A stretch of DNA of 64,000 bases, taken from assembly GCF_000346465.2 (NCBI RefSeq), contig NC_034011.1:12045372-12109371 (forward strand), read 5' to 3'. Each line of letters starts with the position of its first letter. Positions within the stretch are counted from its first letter, which is position 1. The position numbers were made by a program, and so were the translations under genes. This DNA comes from Prunus persica. Its lineage: Eukaryota; Streptophyta; Magnoliopsida; Rosales; Rosaceae. Positions 14,421-23,692 of the stretch are shown here, piece after piece. A model generated the notes under the pieces. It searched no databases. It was not told the DNA's origin and saw only the letters and a list, made by a program, of their open reading frames with translations.

Positions 14421-16499
14421 TCTCTACAACTATGCAATACACCAACCACCCCATTTCATAACGAAGTTCGTACGAACCGAAATTGTCCAATTTCATGGAC
14501 CAATCGATATCGGATTGAGTGCAAAACTTGGGGATCATCATAATACGGTGGGAGGAGTCATTTGGTGGGTTTTGAGTGAAATCCAATCTCTACAACTATG
14601 CAATATCCCAACCACTCTATTTCATAACGAACTTCGTACATACATGAATTGTCCAATTTCGTGTACCAATCGATATCGGATTGAGCCCAAAACTTGGGGA
14701 ACACGATAATATGATGGGAGGAGTCATTTGGTGTCTTTTGACTGAAATCCAATGGCTAAAACTATGCAGTACACCAACCACTCCATTTCAGAACGAACTT
14801 CGTACGAACCTGAATTGTCCAATTTCATGGACCAATCGATATCGGATTGAGTCCAAAACTTGGGGAACATCACAATACGGTGGAAGGAGTCATTTGGTGG
14901 GTTTTGAGTGAAATCCAATCTCTAGAACTATGCATACACCAACCACTCCATTTCAAAACGAACTTCGTACGAATTGGAATTGCCCAATTTCGTGGACCAA
15001 TCGATATCGGATTGAGTCCGAAACTTGGGGATCATCATAATACGGTGGGAGGAGTCATTTGGTGGGTTTTGAGTGAAATCCAAGGTCTACAACTATGCAA
15101 TACACCAACCACTCTATTTCATAACGAACTTCGTACATACATGAATTGTCCAATTTCGTGTACCAATCGATATCGGATTGAGCCCAAAAGTTAGGGAACA
15201 TCATAATATGATGGGAGGAGTCATTTGGTGACTTTCGAGTGAAATCCAATGGCTAAAACTATGTAATACACTAACCACTCCATTTCAGAACGAACTTCGT
15301 ACGAACGTGAATTGTCCAATTTCATGGACCAATCAATATCGGATTGAGTCCAAAACTTGGGGAACACGATAATATGATGGGAGGAGTCATTTGGTGTCTT
15401 TTGACTGAAATCCAATGGCTAAAACTATGCAATACACCAACCACTCCATTTCAGAACCAACTTCGTACGAACCTGAATTGTCCAATTTAATGGACCAATC
15501 GATATCGGATTGAGTCCAAAACTTGGGGACCATCATAACACGGTGGGAGGAGTCATTTGGTGGGTTTTGAGTAAAATCCAATCTCTACAACTATGCAGAC
15601 ACCAACGACTCCTTTCAAAACGAACTTTGTACGAACCGGAATTGTCCATTTTATGGACCAATCGATATCGGATTGAGTCCAAAACTTTAGGGAACATCAT
15701 ATATGATGGGAGGAGTCATTTGGTGTCTTTGGACTGAAAATCCAATGCTGAAACTATGCAATACACCAACCACTCCATTTCCGAACGAACTTCGTACGAA
15801 CCTGAATTGTCCAATTTCAAGGACCAATCGATATCGGATGGAATCCAAAACTTGGGGAACATCATAATATGATGGGAGGAGTCATTTGGTGTCTTGTGAG
15901 TGAAATTCAATGGCTAAAACTATGCAATACACCAACCACTCCATTTCAAAACGAACTTCGTACGAACCTGAATTGTCCAATTTCAGGGACCAATCGATAT
16001 CGGATTGAGTTCAAAACGTGGGGAGCATCATACTATGGTGGGTGGAGTCATTTGGTGGCTTTTGAGTGAAATTCGATGGGTAAAACTTTGCAATACACCA
16101 ACCACACCATTTCATAACGCACTTCGTACGAACCTGTATTGTCCAATTTCGCGCACTTCATAATACGGTTTGAGGAGTCATTTCTTGGGTTTTGAGTGAA
16201 ATCCAGTCTCTACAACTATGCAATACACCAACACTCCATTTCATAACGAGCTTCGTACGAACCTGAATTGTCCAATTTCATGGACCAATCGATATCGGAT
16301 TGAGTCCAAAACATGGGGATCATCATAATACGGTGTGAGGAGTCATTTGGTGGGTTTTGATTGAAATCCAATCTCTAAACTATGCAATACACTAACCACT
16401 CCATTTCATAACGAACTCCGTACGAACCTGAATTGTCTAAATTCATGGACCAATCGATATCGGATTGAGTCCAAAACTTGGGGAACATCATAACATGAT

Positions 16500-16509
16500 G
16501 GGGGGGGGG
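16500..16509. repeat. G homopolymer of 10 inside a monomer
   Basis: Where neighbouring monomers read GATGGGAGGAGTCATTTGG, this one has ten consecutive G and then TCATTTTTTG. It may be a real mutation or a consensus error. Confidence 0.8.
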
Positions 16510-17079
16510 TCATTTTTTGTCTTTTGAGTGAAATCCAATAGCTAAAACTATGCAATACACCAACCACTCCCTTACAGAACGAACTTCGTTTGAATCTGAA
16601 TTGTCCAATTTCATGGACCAATCGATATCGGATAGAGACCAAAACGTGGGGAGCAACATACTTTGGTGGGTGGAGTCATTTGGTGGCTTTTGAGTGAAAT
16701 ACAATGGCTAACACTATGCAGTACACTAACCACTCCATTTCAGAATGAACTTCGTACGAACATGAATTGTCCAATTTCATGGACCAATCGATATCGGATT
16801 GAGTCTAAAACTTGGGGAATATCATAACACGGTGGGGGGAGTCATTTGGTGGCTTTTGAGTGAAATCCAATCTCTACAACTGTGCAATACACCAACCACT
16901 CCATTTCAGAACGAACTTCGGACGAACCAGAATTGTCCAATTTCATGGACCAATCGATATCGGATTGAGTCCAAGACTTGGGGAACATCATAATATGGTG
17001 GGAGGAGTCATTTGGTGGGTTTTGAGTGAAATCCAATTTCCACAACTATGCAATGCACCAACCACTCCATTTCATAACG

Positions 17080-17150
17080 AACTTCGTACGAACCTGAATT
17101 GTTCAATTTCACGGGCCAAAACATGGGGAACATCGTAATATGGTGGGACG
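17080..17150 (+). repeat. Truncated monomer lacking the CGATATCG block
   Basis: TTCAATTTCACGGGCC runs straight into AAAACATGGGGAACATCG. About 21 bp that normally hold AATCGATATCGGATTGAGTCC are missing. The flanking variant CACGGGCC also occurs, undeleted, near 28310. Because 'CC' precedes the missing block and also ends it, microhomology deletion is a plausible cause. Confidence 0.8.
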
Positions 17151-17411
17151 AGTCATTTGGTGGGTTTTGATGACATCCAATCTCTACAACTATGCAATAC
17201 CCCAGCCACTTCATTTCATAACGAACTTCGTACGAACTTGAATTGTCCAATTTGATGGACGAATCGATATTGGATTGAGTCCAAAACTTGGGGAACGTCA
17301 TAATACGGTGGGGGGAGTAATTTTGAGGGTTTTGAGTGAAATCCAATCTCTACAACTATGCAATACACCAACCACTCCATTTCATAACGAATTTCGTACA
17401 GACCTGAATTG

Positions 17412-17416
17412 TCCAA
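17412..17416. repeat. Target-site duplication TCCAA, left copy
   Basis: TCCAA directly precedes the TGTTGAGCC terminus of the element and is repeated at 27481-27485 directly after its TTATCA terminus. Removing the element and one TCCAA restores an uninterrupted monomer (GAATTG-TCCAA-TTTCATGG). Five bp is the usual Ty3-gypsy target duplication. Confidence 0.95.
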
Positions 17417-19224
17417 TGTTGAGCCTATTCTTAACAACTAAAATGTGTTATTAAAAACAGCAACTTTAATTCTCGCAAGTGCATGAACCGTTTATAGTAT
17501 AGCTTATGTAAATACGAGGTCGATCCCACGGAGGATGGTAACTTGGTTCCAAGTTAAATTACTTAGAATGCTAGAAAAAACAAAGAACAAAGAAACTGAC
17601 TAACTAGCTAAAGGCAGGGTCGAATTCAACAATGCCTCTTGCTAATTACTCAAGGTCTAGGAAAGAATCCTAGCACCACACACGCACTCGAAATGGGGGG
17701 GTTTTGTTGTTGAAATGAAAACAAGAAAGTGAAATGAAAGTGCTCGAAAGTAAACACTGGCAGCAATCAACAAGTTGTGAAACAATGATTGAGAGGTGTT
17801 AGAGCCTTGGAATCCACCACTAGTTTTCCTATCCAAGCTATGAATGCATAGAAATTGACTCAAGCTTCATCAACAATAGATCATCGCATACAAGCCTATG
17901 CTATCTAGGTGCAGGATGCATGATTCTCCTAAGGCATGTGATTATGCATGGTATCTACACAACACGTGATCTCTAATGTGCAACCTAAGCATGGTATCTA
18001 CTTAGAATAAAGCATACAAGAGTCATTAAGCTCCTTGAGAATATGATAATCACACAAGTCCTAGAACATGGTATCTGTCCTAGTCAACCTATGGTTATTA
18101 ACCCCTTGAATGATTCTTAGGCCATTCATGTGTTGCTTGTGAAAGGAGAGTAGAATTAGTGAATCTAAACCCCTTCCCAACCTGTGCTAGATGCATAAAA
18201 TCCTAGTTAGCTACTCCAAGAAAACATACATCAAGCACATAATAAACTGAAGATTAACAACTTGATAATAAAAGCAAGGAATCAATTAACCATAAAATCA
18301 TCCATAACATTGAATATTCATGACTAGGGCTTCATCCTAAGCCCTAACTAAATGGATTAGTTAGACATAACTATGAATACAGAAAATAAGAAATACATAG
18401 ATAGGATAAAGAGAGGAGAAGAACTAGTGATGGCAGCAAGGAAGTTCCCAGGACAGCTCCAAGCTCCCTTCTCTCTTTGTGGTGAATCTGAATGTGTGTA
18501 TGAGAGTAATGGATGAAGTGAATGTGTCTGTCTCCTCTCCCCCCTTGAATGAGTGTGCAACTCTCTATTTATAGAGTGCAATTTCGTGCGCCCCCTTGGC
18601 TGGTGAAGCACACATCTTTTAGCTGCTCCCAACTGCTCCAGCTGCCCATACTTGCCAACTGCTCCAGCTGACAAATACATGCTTTGGTATGGTTTCTCTA
18701 TGGAAAGCTTGACTTTTGTTCATCTTTATGAGCTTCTGAGCTGATTTGACTCCCATGTGTAGCTGCCCATGTGTAGCACATGGCTCTAGGGATGTAGCCA
18801 CATTAAATGTGATGGCAGCCAACATGACATTTCTGTGAACTTGGTTCAGTCTTTGACGTGTTGAGGGCTCCAGATTTATCCAATCGGGCTGAAATTTGGA
18901 TATGTTATAATTGACACCTATTGGAACAACGTTTATGAAGAATGTCTCCTCATCCGACCTGTGTAAGTTACTGAAATGCGGCCTGCAAGATGACCTACGA
19001 AACTGGACTGACAAGGAGTGTGGCACAAATTGGTTTTGTCTTTAAGCTCATATTCCTCTTGCGCCACTCAGCCCTTAACATGCATGAATTGTATCAAATG
19101 TCATCCCCTTGCTGTCTTAACCTACAAAGCACGCAAACACAGGTAAGAGACTCAAAATAAAGAGAAGTTAACAAAATTACTAAGGAAAGAAGGCATGCAC
19201 ATGTGTGAAATTATGAGCTTATCA
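17417..19224 (-). repeat. 3' LTR of the Athila-like element (1808 bp)
   Basis: It ends, on the plus strand, with TGTTGAGCC at the left and GAGCTTATCA at the right, and matches 25673-27480 along its whole length. On the element strand it therefore runs from TGATAAGCTC to GGCTCAACA. It carries a TATA-like motif at 18566-18573 and the conserved GGTCGATCCCACGGAG block at 17518-17533. It is the 3' LTR because the coding genes are on the minus strand and the G-rich tract adjoins it at 19225. Confidence 0.95.
18566..18573 (-). promoter_or_regulatory. TATA box of the 3' LTR
   Basis: TATTTATA on the plus strand, TATAAATA on the element strand, inside the near-palindrome CTCTATTTATAGAG. The same motif sits at the same place in the other three LTRs of this family. 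In a 3' LTR it could drive transcription outward into the flanking satellite. Confidence 0.7.
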
Positions 19225-19240
19225 AATACCCCCAAACTTA
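19225..19240 (-). other. Polypurine tract region beside the 3' LTR
   Basis: The plus strand reads AATACCCCCAAACTTA, so the element strand is TAAGTTTGGGGGTATT ending exactly at the LTR. This G-rich tract is in the position where plus-strand DNA synthesis is primed. A 16-bp identical copy lies at 19884-19899, and a shorter one (CCCCCCAAACTTA) at 20518-20530. Confidence 0.8.
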
Positions 19241-20769
19241 GATTGTGCTAGTCCTCGAGCAAAACAAAATAAAACTACAACTTAGGAAACAGGAAATAAG
19301 CAACTAGCCTTCCAAACAATATCCTCAAAGAATCACCAACGTATATGGTCCCAAAGAAACACAACAATCACAATCTAAGTTCCACACATGATTCAAAGGT
19401 AACCAAAGCTCACAATGACATCCTTAAGTGTAGTGTGTGAATTCCGAATCAGTACAACACCTGCAACTCAGATAAGTACATGCGCACACACTTAGAGCAA
19501 AATCAAGAATTCCGAACCCCATAAGCTCATTATCAAATCAGCTCTCCACAGTAATACCATACAATACCAAGGATCAAAAGGACTTTGCAAGGGTTGTAAT
19601 GAGGATTAGGGTAGTGGTTGAATGGGAGAGGGGATATGGATATATAACAACATCTTGAGCACAACTAAAGCATAGGTAAGAGCATGAGAGATTACTGAAC
19701 TTTGCAACAAGCAAGGAACACATACATGAGCATATTTTCAACATAATTTCAGCACCTTCATATCTGTTTATTTGGCCTAATTTTGTGGCTCTTTACCCTA
19801 GATAACCATGATCTTCTCCTTTATAACACCCTAGGGCAGTGACTACATTGGTCACACTTCATTACCTCTTTTGATTAGTTACCAATACCCCCAAACTTAT
19901 TTCTTTTCAACACTTGGGTTATGGCACTAATGATTCACTTTTGCTCCAAAAACCTTGCATTCTTTATAACTCTCTTTTAAAGAAAACTTTAATTGCTCAT
20001 AGAATAAGTAAGAATCAGAAAACAGAGGTTCATTATGGCAGGAATGGTTTACACAAAGAAAGGTTTAACGTAGGCTCAAATGGGTTGACTAGGGATGAAT
20101 ACATGTAGAGGGATGGTCAGAAAAGCTCAAACGGTTCAAACATGGCCTAAATCACTTCCTAAGCATTGTATGGCAACAAAATGTCTCAAGAGATATTCAA
20201 ATAAGTTCTAGAGTATGAAACCAAGATCATGAGATAAGTAGAATTGCATAACGTCTCCAAGTAGCAAGAAATTGGACTAACTCGGCAAAGTGCTCAATAA
20301 GTGCAAGGATGACATGCAAGACAGAGTTAACTCAGAACCACACAAAGTCCTTAAACAATGACTATCAATTTCTGAGAAACCATATTAGTATTAGATCCAA
20401 GTCTTATTATAGGTGTTTGGATGGATAACAAAACAAGACACAAAATCCTGCGTTTTTGGCCATTAGACACTCAAAATTTTAAAATTTGAAAATTTGAAAG
20501 AACATAACTAAATCCTTCCCCCCAAACTTAAATGAAACATTGTCCTCAATGTTTAGAGTGTAAGAAAAAGCAATGCCACATAAATGAAAGGAAAGAAGAC
20601 AAGGGAAAGACATAACCAAAGGTTAGATTTCAGAAAAACTCCCCTTTGAAGCGATTAGGATGCAAGCAAGCTTCCTCACATATTCTATCTTCTCCTCATC
20701 ACCTAGGGTTGCCTCCCAAGAAGCGATAAGTTTCACATCTTCAGCCGGACATCCAAACTCTGGTGAGCT
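19241..20769 (-). other. Noncoding stretch between integrase and 3' LTR
   Basis: About 1.5 kb of A/T-rich sequence without a convincing gene on either strand; the longest frame is 64 codons with no recognisable motif. In some Athila elements this region holds an env-like frame, but none is visible here. It contains two extra copies of the polypurine-tract motif (19884-19899 and 20518-20530). Confidence 0.75.
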
Positions 20770-21924
20770 TTAAGAGAGTGGTGGAGGCTCCTTGAGTGCT
20801 TGAGACTCAATATTGGCATCAAAGTTGGCATCAAAGTAAGGTTTCAACCAATGCCCATTCACCTTGAAGGTGCTGCCATCCTTAATGTTTTGAATCTCCA
20901 CTGCGCCATGATTAAACACATTAGTAATAACAAAAGGGCCAATCCACCGAGAACGAAGCTTACCTGGGAAGAGCTTAAGGCGTGAATTGAATAAGAGAAC
21001 CTTCTGCCCTTTCTCAAACGTCTTCCTAAGAATTTTCTTGTCGTGATATTGCTTTGTTTTTTCCTTGTAAAGCTTCGCATTCTCATATGCTTCATGTCGC
21101 AACTCCTTCAGCTCGTTGAGTTGAAGCCTCCTCTTCTCACCAGCAGCTTTCATATCAAAATTGAAGGCCTTGATTGCCCAATAAGCCCTGTGCTCAAGCT
21201 CCACTGGTAAGTGACAAGGTTTACCGAAAACAAGTCTATACGGAGACATACCTATAGGGGTCTTATAAGCAGTCCTATAAGCCCACAATGCATCATCCAA
21301 ACGCATGGACCAATCCTTCCTTGTGGTGTTCACTGTCTTTTCAAGTATGTGCTTAATCTCCCTATTGCTTATCTCAACCTGCCCACTAGTTTGAGGATGA
21401 TAGGGTGTTGCTACCTTATGCGTGATTCCATATTTCTTCAAGAGTGCTGCAAAAGCTTGGTTAACAAAGTGGAAGCCACCATCACTAATGATTGCTCTAG
21501 GTGTGCCAAACGTTGTAAAAATATTTCCTTTGAGAAAACCGATCACAACCTTAGCATCATTAGTTCTAGTGGCAATGGCTTCCACCCATTTAGAAACATA
21601 ATCGACAGCAACTAATATATATTCAAATCCATAAGAGGTAGGAAAAGGGCCCATGAAATCAATTCCCCAAACATCAAATATATCAATGATTAAGATATTG
21701 GTGAGAGGCATCTGATTTCTAGCATGTAAATTACCCATCCGTTGGCATATATCACATGAAGCACAAAAAACATAAGCATCCTTAAAAAGGGTAGGCCAAA
21801 AGAAACCTGATTGTAGCACTTTGCTGGCAGTCTTCTTTGCTCCAAAATGGCCTCCGCATGCGTGGGAGTGACAAAACTCCAGAATGCTCTTAAAATCACC
21901 TTCAGGCACACACCTTCGAAGTAC
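20770..21924 (-). pseudogene. Integrase region of pol (Athila-like)
   Basis: Encodes the enzyme that joins retroelement cDNA to host DNA. The frame is open from 22041 to 20770 (423 codons), but only codons from about 39 onward are integrase; the first part is RT sequence read in another frame. Visible features, numbered from 22041: an HHCC zinc-binding region (H60, H65, C96, C99), the catalytic triad D128, D187 and E223 with the usual 35-residue spacing, HPQTSGQVE around the third residue, and a WIGPF module near 366-370. The C-terminus ends shortly after [11 protein letters not shown], with no chromodomain. The catalytic residues are intact. The domain can no longer be made as part of one polyprotein, because upstream sequence is deleted and out of frame. 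Family assignment is confident; activity is doubtful. Confidence 0.93.
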
Positions 21925-23692
21925 TAGGCCTTGCAATCTTAGAAAAATCCTTAATGAAACGCCTATAGAAACCTGCATGGCCAAGGAAAGAATGTACTTC
22001 TTTGACAGAAGTAGGTGAGGGCATAGAGGCAATGAAATCAATCTTAGCTTTATCTACCTCAATTCCTTTACTAGAGATGACATGACCAAGAATTATGCCT
22101 TGGTTAACCATAAAATGACATTTTTCCCAATTAAGCACAAGGTTAGTATGTTCACATCTAGCCAACACCTTGGATAAGTTATGCAAGCATTGATCAAAAG
22201 AATCACCAAAGACAGAGAAGTCATCCATGAATACCTCAATGAACCTTTCTACCATGTCGGAGAAATTAATGCTCATCATGCACCTTTGAAAAGTGGCTGG
22301 GGCGTTACAGAGACCAAAAGGCATCCTCCTATAAGCGAAAGTGCCAAAGGGACATGCGAAGGTCGTCTTCTCTTGATCCTCTGGGGCTATGGCGATTTGG
22401 TTGTAGCCTGAATATCCATCAAGGAAGCAATAGTGGCTATGCCCAGCTAATCTCTCAAGCATTTGATCAATGAATGGAAGAGAAAAGTGATCTTTGCTTG
22501 TCGCTGTGTTGAGCTTCCTATAATTAATGCAAACTCTCCAGCCCGTGGTCATCCGTGTAGGTACAAGCTCGTTTGCTTCATTCTTCACCACTGTGATACT
22601 TGACTTCTTGGGGACAGCTTGCACTGGGCTCACCCATTTACTGTCAGAAATAGGGTAAATAATACCAACATTTAAAAGCTTCATTACCTCTTTTCTTACC
22701 ACCTCCTTCATGTTCGGATTGAGACGTCTTTGGGCATCCCTCTTAGGCATTGCATTGTCTTCCAATAATATCTTGTGCATGCACAGTGTTGGGCTTATGC
22801 CTTTGATATCTGCAATGCTGCACCCAATTGCAGTTTTGTGCTCTTTTAGAACTCTCAAAAGCTTCTTTTCATCATTTGGTCTGAGATGCGAGGCAATGAT
22901 AACAGGTAGAGTCTCATTTTCCCCTAAATAAGCATATTTAAGGTGTTTTGGCAGTTGCTTTAATTCCAACTCTAGTACCTGCACAATAGAAGGTAAAACC
23001 TTATTAGTATGTGGGGGGAAGGATTCAAATTGGTTTGCATAACTCTTTCCAATTTCTATGTAGCTATCCATGCTGCAAACAAGCTCAAGAAGTAAAGGAG
23101 AGATCACAGCCTCTAAGCTGTCCACTTCTTCTTTCCTTATGCTTTGTGTGATGCATGCTTCAATGGGATCCAAATAACTCATTGGCAGTGCTTCTTTCAC
23201 CAAAGTATCAATTGCATCAAGATGGAAAACTTTATGCTCATCACTTGGAAACTTGGAGGCTTCAAACACTTTGAATGCTATTGTCTCATCAACCACATTC
23301 ATGGTCAATGTACCCTTCTTCACATCAATAATAGCACCGGCAGTTGCCATGAATGGCCGACCTAGAATGAGTGGCAACTGATTGTCATGAGTTGGTGCTT
23401 CTTCCATTTCCAACACCAAGAAATCTGCTGGCAAAATTAGCTCTTCCACTTTCACCAAAACATCTTCTAGAATGCCTTTAGGGTACCTAATAGTTCTATC
23501 TGCCAATTGAATGCTCACAGATGTGGTTTGTAACTCACCAAGGTTAAGTTTCTCATAGACATGATATGGCATAAGATTTATAGAAGCACCAAGATCAAGC
23601 AAAGCTTTTTGAAACTTAAAATCACCAACTATGCAAGGTATAGAAAACGAACCTGGATCCTTTAGCTTTGGAGGCAGCTTTCTTTGTAACAC
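21902..23692 (-). pseudogene. Protease and reverse transcriptase region of pol (Athila-like)
   Basis: An open frame of 596 codons. Residues about 20-130 are an aspartic protease with the active-site sequence LLDLGASINLMP (DLGAS at 33-37), the DLG form usual in Athila-type elements rather than DTG/DSG. Residues about 340-580 are reverse transcriptase, with FLDGYSGYNQI (D425), MPFGLCNAPATFQ (457-469) and FMDD (488-491, catalytic D490 and D491, at 22220-22231). It ends with [15 protein letters not shown] and then a short out-of-frame tail. An RNase H domain should follow but is absent: within a few codons, near 21925, the DNA jumps to integrase in another frame. The start given is the first ATG; the real protease would be translated through from gag, from which it is now separated by a frameshift near 23698. 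Confidence 0.93.

Larger units (their letters stand above)
1..17416 (+). repeat. Satellite array 1, 166-bp monomer, about 105 copies
   Basis: Head-to-tail tandem repeat with a period of 166 bp, seen from the regular return of blocks such as ATTGAGTCCAAAACTTGGGG, GAAATCCAATCTCTACAAC, CTTCGTACGAACCTG and CCAATCGATATCGG. I take this orientation as forward. Copies differ from one another by a few to perhaps 15%. Two linked variant classes recur: one has TCTCTACAAC with TTCATAACG, the other GGCTAAAAC with TTCAGAACG. Monomers contain EcoRV (GATATC) and ClaI (ATCGAT) sites, so those enzymes should give a ladder. Tandem satellites of this size are typical of plant centromeres; that role is inferred. 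No host gene is present. The array runs in phase into the satellite that resumes at 27481. Confidence 0.97.

Noticed and set aside
1..17416. Repeated open frames of about 64 codons on both strands, one per monomer, here and in all other satellite blocks
   Set aside because: They are a by-product of the tandem repeat. Because 166 is not a multiple of three, each monomer shifts frame and the same frame restarts every 166 bp. They have no independent start context and no family similarity, and longer versions (up to about 131 codons) arise only from indels in the repeat.
18357..18680. 107-codon frame in the LTR (also 26613-26936, with related frames at 51128-51472 and 53767-54042)
   Set aside because: It spans the TATA region and is low in complexity; shared by LTR descent, with no sign of coding constraint.
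18619..19026. 135-codon frame in the LTR, also seen in the other three family-1 LTRs (26911-27282, 50794-51189, 53421-53828)
   Set aside because: Copies differ mostly by amino-acid-changing substitutions, and one ends early at 123 codons. It lies upstream of the TATA box, so LTR-started RNA would not begin with it. No family is recognised. It is shared because the LTRs are copies of each other.
19241..20769. Possible env-like gene between integrase and 3' LTR
   Set aside because: Some Athila elements have one, but here no frame exceeds about 64 codons and no membrane segment or signal peptide is visible.
20770..20900. Chromodomain at the integrase C-terminus
   Set aside because: The protein stops about 23 residues after [11 protein letters not shown], with no aromatic-cage pattern; this fits a non-chromovirus lineage.
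21211..21615. 134-codon plus-strand frame, and others at 24570-25004 and 22710-22931
   Set aside because: They are antisense shadows of integrase, gag and RT.
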